Assembly (NCBI GenBank): GCA_005788585.1
Contig: SYBY01000088.1
Span: forward strand, 1-7,371
Length of the DNA: 7,371 nt
Direction of reading: 5' to 3'
From: Actinomycetota bacterium
Lineage (GTDB): Bacteria > Actinomycetota > Thermoleophilia > Solirubrobacterales > Solirubrobacteraceae
Shown: positions 1 through 4,741 of the stretch, in pieces
Layout of the letters: every line of letters begins with the position of its first letter
How positions within the stretch are numbered: the first letter of the stretch is position 1
Notes under the pieces: generated by a model
What the model was told of the DNA's origin: nothing
The model's input: only the letters and a program-made list of their open reading frames with translations
Databases searched by the model: none
Translations under genes and position numbers: made by a program

Positions 1-56
1 CGCAGCTCGGACACGGTGGGCGCGGCATCGGCGGACGGATTCACAGCGGGCACCAT
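1..56 (-). CDS. Possible N-terminus of an unidentified divergent gene, cut by the left edge
   Basis: On the minus strand an ATG at 56-54 opens a frame that stays open to the window edge, reading MVPAVNPSADAAPTVSEL. Its third codon positions are almost all G or C, which is more gene-like than the plus-strand reading of the same bases. A purine-rich AGAAGG lies 4 to 5 bases upstream of the ATG and could act as a ribosome binding site; GTG codons at 53-51 and 44-42 are alternative starts. Only about 18 residues are visible, so no family can be assigned. If real, it is divergent from the PAC2 gene with almost no spacer, and the two promoters must interleave. It could instead be non-coding upstream sequence. 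Confidence 0.35.
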   Translation of the reverse strand, partial: MVPAVNPSADAAPTVSEL

Positions 57-65
57 GACACCTTC

Positions 66-71
66 TATCGT
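66..71 (+). promoter_or_regulatory. Predicted -10 element (TATCGT) for a leaderless PAC2-galU-glucuronokinase operon
   Basis: TATCGT fits the actinobacterial TAnnnT -10 consensus and is separated by exactly 7 bases from the ATG at 79, which would place the transcription start on that ATG. No good -35 lies at 16 to 18 bases; a TTCACA at 40-45 is 20 bases away. The same TAnnnT-7-ATG layout recurs at 3090 and 3135 in this window, which raises confidence. The call is by inspection only. Confidence 0.5.
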
Positions 72-78
72 GACTCTG

Positions 79-948
79 ATGCCGCCGCTGCGATGGGAGA
101 GCCGGCCCGACGGTCTCCGTGCTCCAGCGCTCGTCTGCGCGTTCCGCGGGTGGAACGACGCGGGAGACGCCGCATCAGCCGCCCTCGGGTACGTCGCGAC
201 GTCGCTCGGAGCCGAGCGCTTCCTCTCCATCGACCCCGAAGAGTTCTACGACTTCCAGTCGACCCGCCCGAAGGTCACGCTCATCGACGGCCGGCACCGG
301 CAGATCGAGTGGCCCGAGATCGAGCTGCTCGCCGCGAAGGTCCCGCGCGCTCCGCGCGACCTCATCTTCCTGCAGGGCCCCGAGCCCTCGATGCGCTGGC
401 GGACGTTCTCCGACCTCGTGTGCGAACTGTGCGACGTGCTCGGTGTCCAGCTCGTCGTCTCGCTGGGTGCCCTGCTGGCCGACGTGCCGCACAGCCACGC
501 GGTGCCGATCGTCGGGATGGCCAGCGACGAGGCGATGGTGGACCGGCTCGGCCTGAGCCCCACGAACTACGAGGGCCCGACCGGGATCACCGGCGTCGTC
601 CATGGTGCGGTCGCCGAAGCGGGCCTGCCGTGCGCGAGCCTGTGGGCGAGCGAGCCGCACTACGTCGCCGCCGCGCCGAATCCAAAGGCGGCGCTGGCGC
701 TCGTGCGCAAGCTCGAGACCCTCGTCGGTGTCACGATCGATGGCGAAGAGCTCGAAGAGGCCGCCTCCGACTACGATCGCCAGGTGTCCCTCGCCGTCCA
801 GTCCGACCCGGAGGTCCAGGCGTTCGTCGAACGCCTCGAGCAGGCCGCCGCCGAGGACGAGGAGGCGAACCCCACGGACCTGCCGTCGGGCGACGTGCTC
901 GCCCGAGAGTTCCAGCGCTTCCTGCGCCAGCGCGGCCCCGACCAGTGA
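79..948 (+). CDS. PAC2-family (proteasome assembly chaperone 2-like) protein
   Basis: A 289-residue protein of the PAC2 family, which is widespread in actinobacteria and whose eukaryotic and archaeal relatives include proteasome-assembly chaperones; the bacterial role is not settled. Near the N-terminus it has the signature GWNDAGDAAS (residues 24-33), a core with GALLADVPHS and the segment NYEGPTGITGVVHG, and an acidic, probably helical C-terminal part ending in LPSGDVLAREFQRFLR, as in other actinobacterial members. No signal peptide or membrane segment is seen, so it should be cytoplasmic. I chose the ATG at 79 because the conserved domain starts right after it and a TAnnnT element lies 7 bases upstream. 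An ATG at 55 and a GTG at 16 are in frame, but the extra residues are not family-like and neither has a convincing ribosome binding site. Its stop overlaps the start of the next gene in GTGA, so it is probably co-transcribed and translationally coupled with the galU-like gene. Confidence 0.85.
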   Translation: MPPLRWESRPDGLRAPALVCAFRGWNDAGDAASAALGYVATSLGAERFLSIDPEEFYDFQSTRPKVTLIDGRHRQIEWPEIELLAAKVPRAPRDLIFLQGPEPSMRWRTFSDLVCELCDVLGVQLVVSLGALLADVPHSHAVPIVGMASDEAMVDRLGLSPTNYEGPTGITGVVHGAVAEAGLPCASLWASEPHYVAAAPNPKAALALVRKLETLVGVTIDGEELEEAASDYDRQVSLAVQSDPEVQAFVERLEQAAAEDEEANPTDLPSGDVLAREFQRFLRQRGPDQ

Positions 949-1760
949 TCGCCGACGCCGTCGTTCCTGTCGCCGGCCTCGGGACGCGGTTGCGGCCCCT
1001 GACGCGCGCGCTGCCGAAGGAGCTGCTGCCGGTCGCCCGCGCGCCGGTGATCGAGCACGTCGTGCGCGAGCTGGCCGACGCGGGCTTCGAGCGCGTCGTC
1101 CTCGTCACGCGCAAGGGCAAGCAGGCGATCGTCGACCACCTCGACGGCCTCGAGGATCTGCCGTGCGACGTCATGGCCGTGCGCCAGGCCGAGCCGCGCG
1201 GGCTCGGTGACGCGATCGCGTGCGCTCGTGCCGCACTGCCGGACGACGTCCCGTTCGCCGTCGCGCTGGGGGACACGCTCGTCGAGAGCGGCCCGGCCGT
1301 CATGAAGCGGCTCGTCGCCGCCGCCGAGGGCGCGCACGCGGACATCGCCATCGCGCTGGAGCACGTCGAAGGTGACGAGATCTCCCGGTACGGCGTGGCC
1401 GCGCCCGACCCGCGCGTCGTCGCGGGCAACGGCGCGATCCCGCTGCGTGGCGTCGTCGAGAAGCCGGCGGCCGAGGACGCACCCAGCGACCTGGCGATCG
1501 CGTCGCGCTACATCCTGCCGTTCAGCATCTTCGACGCGCTCGCGCGCGTGCAGCCCGGCCACGGCGGCGAGCTCCAGCTCACCGACGCACTCCAGCTGCT
1601 CATCGACGAGGGCGCCCGCGCGGTCGGCGTGCCGCTGCGCGACGGCGAGACACGCCACGACGTCGGCAGCCTCGAGAGCTACACGGCCGCGTTCCTGCGT
1701 TACGCGCTGCTCGACCCCGAGCTCGGTCCCGTGGTCAAGGAGCAGCTGGCCGGTGACTGA
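945..1760 (+). CDS. GalU-like UTP:sugar-1-phosphate uridylyltransferase, short form
   Basis: A 271-residue nucleotidyltransferase of the GalU/glucose-1-phosphate uridylyltransferase family, predicted to transfer UMP from UTP to a sugar 1-phosphate, giving a UDP-sugar and pyrophosphate in the cytoplasm. Visible motifs are the nucleotide-binding loop GLGTRLRP (11-18) with PKELLP (24-29), VRQAEPRGLGDAI (79-91), the metal-binding LGD (108-110), VEKP (171-174) with its conserved lysine, and GGELQLTDA (207-215). The start is the GTG overlapping the PAC2 stop by 4 bases; starting further upstream in this frame would only translate a shadow of PAC2. No Shine-Dalgarno sequence is evident, consistent with translational coupling. 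Compared with typical GalU (about 290-300 residues) it lacks roughly 25 residues between the 'IVDHLD' segment and 'VRQ', so its acceptor or oligomer interface may differ. The downstream glucuronokinase-like gene suggests the substrate may be glucuronate 1-phosphate rather than, or as well as, glucose 1-phosphate. The family is secure; the substrate is inferred. Confidence 0.85.
   Translation: MIADAVVPVAGLGTRLRPLTRALPKELLPVARAPVIEHVVRELADAGFERVVLVTRKGKQAIVDHLDGLEDLPCDVMAVRQAEPRGLGDAIACARAALPDDVPFAVALGDTLVESGPAVMKRLVAAAEGAHADIAIALEHVEGDEISRYGVAAPDPRVVAGNGAIPLRGVVEKPAAEDAPSDLAIASRYILPFSIFDALARVQPGHGGELQLTDALQLLIDEGARAVGVPLRDGETRHDVGSLESYTAAFLRYALLDPELGPVVKEQLAGD
1737..1742 (+). promoter_or_regulatory. 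Ribosome binding site deciding the kinase start (AAGGAG)
   Basis: AAGGAG lies inside the end of the galU-like gene with 10 bases between it and the GTG at 1753. It selects that GTG as the start of the glucuronokinase-like gene even though this overlaps the preceding stop codon, and it argues for coupled translation within one operon. Confidence 0.7.
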
Positions 1761-2688
1761 GGTCCACGCGTTCGCGCACGCCCGGGCCGCGCTCGTCGGC
1801 AACCCGTCCGACGGGTATCGCGGCGCGACGCTCGCCACGGTCATCCGTGACTTCTCCGCCGAGGCGACGGTCCGCGACGCACCCGCGGACGACCTGCCCG
1901 ACATCGAACTCGTCGAGGCGACGGTCCGGCGCTTCCGCCGGTTCGCCATCCTGCGCGGCCACACCGACACCGATCGCCCGGTCGCGATCACGGTGAGCAG
2001 CACGATCCCCGAGCGGGTCGGCCTGGCCGGTTCGAGCGCGATCGTCGTCGCGGTCCTGCGCGGGCTGAGCGGGCTGTTCGGGGTGCCGATCCCGCGGCAG
2101 GAGCTGCCGAGCCTGGCGCTCGCCGTCGAGGTCGAGGAGCTCGGGATCATGGCCGGTCTGCAGGACCGCGTCGCGCAGGTCTACGACACCCTCGTGCTCA
2201 TGGACTTCGCGCGCGAGGACCAGCGGCCCGCGAACCAAGGCGCCTACGAGCCCTTGGACCCGGCGCTCCTGCCGCCGCTCTACGTCGCGTGGCGCCCGGA
2301 CGCCGCCGAGCCCTCACAGATCGTCCATGGCGACCTGCGGGCGCGGTTCGACCGCGGCGAGCTGCGGGTGCACATCGCGATGGCCGAGCTGCGCGAGCTG
2401 GCGCTGTCCGCGCGCCGCGCGCTCCGCGACGGCGACATCGAGCACTTCGGCCGCTTGGTCGACCGCACCGCAGACATCCGGTCGGGGATCCTCGACCTCA
2501 AGCCCGAGCACTGGCGCATGATCGAGCTGGCACGGGCGTGTGGGGCGACCGCGAACTACACCGGCTCGGGCGGGGCGATCGTCGGCACGCACACCGGCGA
2601 CGACATGTTCGCCGCCGTCCGCGACGCGCTCGAGGCCGACGGCTGTCGCGTGATCGCGCCGACGGTCAGTCCGCCAGTCGCCAGCTGA
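1753..2688 (+). CDS. Glucuronokinase-like GHMP kinase
   Basis: A 311-residue GHMP-superfamily sugar kinase most like plant glucuronokinase (EC 2.7.1.43), which phosphorylates D-glucuronate at C1 using ATP. Seen in the sequence: an N-terminal ARAALVGNPSDGYRG segment (11-24) matching the plant ARVGLLGNPSD motif, the glycine/serine-rich ATP loop GLAGSSA (90-96), ELGIMAGLQDRVAQVY (129-144) that is nearly identical to the plant version and contains the presumed catalytic aspartate D138, LLPPL near residue 173, and the C-terminal GHMP motif 3 NYTGSGGAIVG (268-278). Length is close to other GHMP kinases and no domain is missing. The GTG start is supported by AAGGAG and overlaps the galU-like stop by 8 bases. 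Paired with that uridylyltransferase it would complete a two-step route from free sugar acid to UDP-sugar. Another sugar 1-kinase specificity within the GHMP family (galacturonate or a heptose) cannot be excluded. The frame runs 23 bases past the end of the convergent DUF3224 gene. Confidence 0.82.
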   Translation: MTEVHAFAHARAALVGNPSDGYRGATLATVIRDFSAEATVRDAPADDLPDIELVEATVRRFRRFAILRGHTDTDRPVAITVSSTIPERVGLAGSSAIVVAVLRGLSGLFGVPIPRQELPSLALAVEVEELGIMAGLQDRVAQVYDTLVLMDFAREDQRPANQGAYEPLDPALLPPLYVAWRPDAAEPSQIVHGDLRARFDRGELRVHIAMAELRELALSARRALRDGDIEHFGRLVDRTADIRSGILDLKPEHWRMIELARACGATANYTGSGGAIVGTHTGDDMFAAVRDALEADGCRVIAPTVSPPVAS

Positions 2689-3082
2689 TCGTCACCCGCG
2701 CGCCGTCCTGGTCGTGGCGGAACGCGACCTCGCCGCGCAGCCCGGTGAGCTCTCCCGTGCCCGACCCGCCGACGATCACGCCGAGTGCGACCTCCTCGGG
2801 CTCGTCGGAGGCGCCCGCCGCGCCGTGCTGGATCACGAAGGTGCCGGTGCGTCCCATCAGGGTGCCGGTGACCCGTTCGCTGGCGACGTAGCCGCGGCCG
2901 CCGTCGCCCTGCGCGGTCAGGACGCGGGCGATCCCGGTGGCCTCCAGGTCCCCGGTGTACCGCTTCTCCAGCGTGGCGTGGGTGAGCCGCGGGCCGGCGG
3001 TGGGCTCGTCGTACGTGTGCTCGTCCCAGGTGACGATGTCGAACGGGACGGTGCTGGTGGTGGTCTCGGTGGCCTGGGTCAT
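2666..3082 (-). CDS. DUF3224 domain protein
   Basis: A 138-residue cytoplasmic protein of the DUF3224 family, a small beta-rich family of unknown function. Recognisable features are the N-terminal FDIVTWDEHTYDE, the tract GPRLTHATLEKRYTGDLEATG, the middle VTGTLMGRTGTFVIQH, and the C-terminal VGGSGTGELTGLRGEVAF followed by a final strand ISWRL. It spans the whole family domain, so it looks complete. I chose the ATG at 3082 because the domain starts soon after it and a TACGGT -10 element lies 7 bases upstream; a GTG 17 codons earlier would add a basic, non-conserved extension and reach across that promoter. There is no Shine-Dalgarno sequence, so translation is probably leaderless. It is divergent from the AraC-family gene, which may control it, and its last 23 bases overlap the end of the kinase gene on the other strand. 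Function is unknown. Confidence 0.85.
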   Translation of the reverse strand: MTQATETTTSTVPFDIVTWDEHTYDEPTAGPRLTHATLEKRYTGDLEATGIARVLTAQGDGGRGYVASERVTGTLMGRTGTFVIQHGAAGASDEPEEVALGVIVGGSGTGELTGLRGEVAFRHDQDGARVTISWRLAD

Positions 3083-3088
3083 GGGGCC

Positions 3089-3116
3089 GACCGTACGCCT
3101 GCGTCGAGGCGCGGTC
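3089..3116. promoter_or_regulatory. Interrupted inverted repeat between divergent promoters, possible regulator site
   Basis: The left arm GACCG-TA-CGCCT and right arm AGGCG-CGGTC pair over ten bases with a two-base bulge and a six-base centre. It covers the DUF3224 -10 element and the region where the -35 of the AraC gene would lie, so a bound protein could affect both promoters. AraC proteins more often bind direct repeats, and short GC-rich palindromes arise easily in this genome, so this is only a candidate. Confidence 0.25.
3090..3095 (-). promoter_or_regulatory. Predicted -10 element (TACGGT) of the DUF3224 gene
   Basis: Read on the minus strand, TACGGT fits TAnnnT and is followed by 7 bases and then the ATG at 3082, so the transcript should begin at the start codon. 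No clear -35 is visible. The element lies inside the left arm of the interrupted palindrome at 3089-3116. Confidence 0.5.
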
Positions 3117-3134
3117 TTGGAGATTCGCGCCACC

Positions 3135-3140
3135 TACGCT
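3135..3140 (+). promoter_or_regulatory. Predicted -10 element (TACGCT) of the AraC-family gene
   Basis: TACGCT fits TAnnnT and lies exactly 7 bases before the ATG at 3148, mirroring the divergent DUF3224 promoter. No Shine-Dalgarno sequence precedes the ATG, so a leaderless transcript is expected. A TTGGAG at 3117 is only 12 bases upstream, too close for a standard -35. Confidence 0.5.
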
Positions 3141-3147
3141 GTGGGTC

Positions 3148-3978
3148 ATGGCCGCGGATGTCGCCAGGCCGGTCAGTCGTGACGGGGTGCTGCGGACGCC
3201 GCCCCCGGATGCGTGGTCGCTCGATCGCGCCGAGCCCTGTGCCGCGCTGACGCCCTTCCTCGTGTGGCACTGGTCGGTGGCGTGGGACCTGCGCGGCCGC
3301 GATCCGCACCACCAGGTCACGCTGCCGCACCCGTCGCCGCACCTGGTCGTCGAACCCGACGGAGCGTGGCTGTACGGACCGAACTCCACACGCTTCGAGC
3401 GGACGATGAGCGGTGCCGGGCGGGTCGTCGGCACCCGATTTCGGCCCGGGGCCCTACGCGGACTGCTGGACGGCCCCGTCCGGGACCTCGCCGATCAGCG
3501 GGTGGACGCGGGCACGCTCCGGGGTCTCGACGCCGGCGCGCTCACCGCGGCCGTCTGGGCCGAGGCCGACACCGCTGCTGCGTTCGCGCTCCTGGAGGAC
3601 GCGCTCGCCCCGCTGCTCTGCGGCGAGCCCGACCCGCAGGCGGTGCTCGCCGACCGTGCGGTGGCCCTGCTCGAGCAGGACCGCACCGTGCACCGGGTCC
3701 CCGACCTGGCGGCGCGCCTGGGCCTGAGCGTCCGGTCGGTGCAGCGGCTGTTCTCCGAGTACGTCGGCCTGGGCCCCGCGTGGGTCGTGCGCCGCTACCG
3801 GCTGCATGACGCGGCGGCTGCCGCGCTGGAGGGCGACGACGTCGACTGGGCGCGGCTGGCCGCCGAGCTCGGGTACGCCGACCAGGCCCATCTCGTGCGT
3901 GAGTTCAGCGCGGTGGTGGGGACACCGCCGGCGCGCTATGCGGCGGGTGGCCGCGGCGGGGGTGCCGTCACGTCCTGA
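3148..3978 (+). CDS. AraC-family transcriptional regulator with DUF6597-type sensor domain
   Basis: A 276-residue DNA-binding regulator. The N-terminal half (about 15-120) resembles the DUF6597 domain often fused to AraC-type helices, with [19 protein letters not shown] followed by a [13 protein letters not shown] segment. The C-terminal hundred residues form the double helix-turn-helix: the first around 183-207 ([19 protein letters not shown]), the second around 233-264 ([22 protein letters not shown], then the typical TPPARY). No membrane segment is seen. The ATG start is supported by a leaderless-type promoter. The gene is divergent from the DUF3224 gene with 65 bases between start codons, so that gene is a natural candidate target along with autoregulation. 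The bound effector cannot be told from sequence. Confidence 0.9.
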   Translation: MAADVARPVSRDGVLRTPPPDAWSLDRAEPCAALTPFLVWHWSVAWDLRGRDPHHQVTLPHPSPHLVVEPDGAWLYGPNSTRFERTMSGAGRVVGTRFRPGALRGLLDGPVRDLADQRVDAGTLRGLDAGALTAAVWAEADTAAAFALLEDALAPLLCGEPDPQAVLADRAVALLEQDRTVHRVPDLAARLGLSVRSVQRLFSEYVGLGPAWVVRRYRLHDAAAAALEGDDVDWARLAAELGYADQAHLVREFSAVVGTPPARYAAGGRGGGAVTS

Positions 3979-4069
3979 CGGCCGCCCGGAACGACGCGAG
4001 GTCACCCCACGCATCGGGTGTGTCGAGCGGGTGGTCGTCGTACGCCTCGTACGCCGCATCAACCGCGGA
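3968..4069 (-). pseudogene. Start-less coding-like fragment downstream of tetR
   Basis: Immediately after the tetR stop and in the same frame, 33 codons run to a TGA at 3970-3968. They read as an ordinary acidic protein tail ([19 protein letters not shown] is part of it) and nearly all third positions are G or C. The frame contains no ATG, GTG or TTG, so it cannot be an independent gene as it stands. It overlaps the end of the AraC-family gene by 11 bases. It could be the remaining C-terminus of a lost gene, perhaps a small antitoxin-like protein, or a former TetR extension behind a newer stop; chance is also possible at this length. I do not recognise a family. Confidence 0.3.
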
Positions 4070-4684
4070 TCACGCCAGCACCGGCGCCAACCCACCCCAC
4101 AGCACCTCGCCGGTGACCGCCACCACCGTCGCCCGCCGTGTCCGCGGCGTCCGTCGCCGGCTCGCCGCGACCTCCACCAGACCGCCGTAGACCAGGTCGA
4201 CGACCACGCGCTCACGTGCACCCCGCGGGTCGAACCGCCCGCCCGAGTCTGCGGCCAGCCAGCCCGCCAGGGCCTGCTTGGTCTGTGCGTGCAGCGCCCG
4301 CCGGACCTCCTCGAGCTCGTCGTTGCCGAACGGCTCGTCGGCAAGCACGCGTCCGGCGACGGGGTGCGCGTCGACGTAGCCGACGAACGCGTCGATCGCC
4401 GCGTCCAGCCGCTCGCGCACCGGCGCGTCGCCGAGCATCTCCGCGGCCAGGCGCGCGGTCAGCTCGGCGTGCTCTGCGCGCAGCAGCCCCTCGAACAGCG
4501 CCTGCTTGCTCGGCGCGTGGTCGTAGAGCACCGAGCGCGCGACACCCGCGGCGGCGGCGATGTCGCCCATCGACACCGCCTGGTACCCGCGCGCGGCGAA
4601 GAGGTCGCGGGCGGCGGCCTCGATGAGGGCGCGGCGGGCGGGGGCGCGCAGGCGGCGGCGGGGCTCGTCGTTGACAACCGACAT
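4070..4684 (-). CDS. TetR/AcrR-family transcriptional repressor
   Basis: A 204-residue repressor. The N-terminal TetR helix-turn-helix is complete: ARRALIEAAARDLFAARGY (16-34), then SMGDIAAAAGVARSVLYDH (38-56) and the conserved SK at 59-60. The remaining all-helical part (about 65-204) is the variable ligand-binding and dimerisation domain, ending in GEVLWGGLAPVLA. The ATG has no ribosome binding site; a TATAAC -10 lies 8 bases upstream, so the message is probably leaderless. It is divergent from an FAD-dependent monooxygenase-like gene with 57 bases between start codons. Two identical palindromes there are its likely operators, one covering its own start codon, which implies autorepression as well as repression of the oxidoreductase until a ligand (perhaps the enzyme's substrate) binds. 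Target and ligand are inferred. Confidence 0.92.
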   Translation of the reverse strand: MSVVNDEPRRRLRAPARRALIEAAARDLFAARGYQAVSMGDIAAAAGVARSVLYDHAPSKQALFEGLLRAEHAELTARLAAEMLGDAPVRERLDAAIDAFVGYVDAHPVAGRVLADEPFGNDELEEVRRALHAQTKQALAGWLAADSGGRFDPRGARERVVVDLVYGGLVEVAASRRRTPRTRRATVVAVTGEVLWGGLAPVLA

Positions 4685-4695
4685 TGCTGTCGGTT
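4676..4695. promoter_or_regulatory. TetR operator 1
   Basis: A perfect palindrome with 8-base arms, AACCGACA and TGTCGGTT, around a 4-base centre TTGC. It sits between the -35 and -10 of the monooxygenase promoter and covers the tetR start codon (4682-4684) and the edge of the tetR -10. Occupation would block both promoters. Confidence 0.75.
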
Positions 4696-4698
4696 ATA
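4693..4698 (-). promoter_or_regulatory. Predicted -10 element (TATAAC) of tetR
   Basis: On the minus strand TATAAC lies 8 bases before the tetR ATG, again a leaderless layout. It shares the TTATA core with the -10 of the divergent promoter, so the two polymerase binding sites overlap. The matching -35 region (about 4715-4721) is poor and lies in operator 2. Confidence 0.45.
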
Positions 4699-4706
4699 CC
4701 AGCCCC

Positions 4707-4712
4707 AGGAGG
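4707..4712 (+). promoter_or_regulatory. Consensus Shine-Dalgarno AGGAGG displaced from the start codon by a hairpin
   Basis: AGGAGG is a perfect Shine-Dalgarno sequence but ends 29 bases before the ATG at 4742, too far to act directly. The 20-base palindrome of operator 2 begins at the next base and leaves 9 bases before the ATG, so folding it out of the RNA restores a normal spacing. An in-frame CTG at 4724 is 11 bases away and is a less likely alternative start. Confidence 0.5.
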
Positions 4713-4732
4713 AACCGACACTCCTGTCGGTT
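4713..4732. promoter_or_regulatory. TetR operator 2 and leader RNA hairpin
   Basis: A second copy of the perfect AACCGACA / TGTCGGTT palindrome with a different centre (CTCC), 37 bases centre to centre from operator 1. As DNA it lies just downstream of the predicted monooxygenase transcription start and over the tetR -35 region. As RNA it can form an 8-base-pair stem with a 4-base loop between AGGAGG and the ATG. Confidence 0.75.
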
Positions 4733-4741
4733 ACAGAGCTC

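Larger units (their letters stand above)
4671..4700 (+). promoter_or_regulatory. Promoter of the FAD monooxygenase-like gene
   Basis: A perfect TTGACA -35 (4671-4676) is followed after 18 bases by TATACC (4695-4700), a fair -10. Transcription would start near 4707, at the AGGAGG, about 35 bases before the ATG. The spacer is almost entirely filled by a 20-base palindrome, a classical position for a TetR operator. Confidence 0.6.

Noticed and set aside
16..78. PAC2 starts at GTG 16 or ATG 55
   Set aside because: The added residues are not family-like and lack a good ribosome binding site. The ATG at 79 has a TAnnnT element at the same 7-base distance as two other genes here. ATG 55 remains a weaker alternative.
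93..944. Upstream extension of the GalU-like frame
   Set aside because: The frame is open but reads as low-complexity Arg/Pro/Ala shadow of PAC2. The family N-terminus begins right at the GTG at 945.
771..2150. Long open frame on the minus strand (about 459 codons)
   Set aside because: It lies opposite the end of PAC2, the GalU-like gene and the kinase, all with clear family motifs. Its translation is arginine/alanine-rich with no recognisable domain, as expected for a shadow frame in GC-rich DNA.
3083..3133. Start of the DUF3224 protein at GTG 3133
   Set aside because: It would add 17 basic residues outside the domain and place the start beyond the predicted promoter, into the divergent AraC promoter.
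2556..3434. Minus-strand open frame spanning the DUF3224 gene
   Set aside because: It is a shadow frame over DUF3224 and the start of AraC with no domain of its own.
4035..4055. Direct repeat CGTACG-CCT-CGTACG
   Set aside because: It falls within the coding-like remnant, where it encodes repeated EAY-type codons, and is too short to call a functional repeat.
3979..4069. Rho-independent terminator between the AraC and tetR 3' ends
   Set aside because: Only a short CGTACG-CCT-CGTACG repeat is visible, with no strong stem followed by a T run. The same is true of the 4-base gap at 6077-6080.
3454..4344. Minus-strand open frame across the AraC and tetR ends
   Set aside because: Its translation is low-complexity and it conflicts with two confident genes in other frames.
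3806..4741. Upstream extension of the monooxygenase frame
   Set aside because: It crosses the AraC end and runs antisense to tetR with Arg-rich shadow translation. The Rossmann fold begins just after the ATG at 4742.
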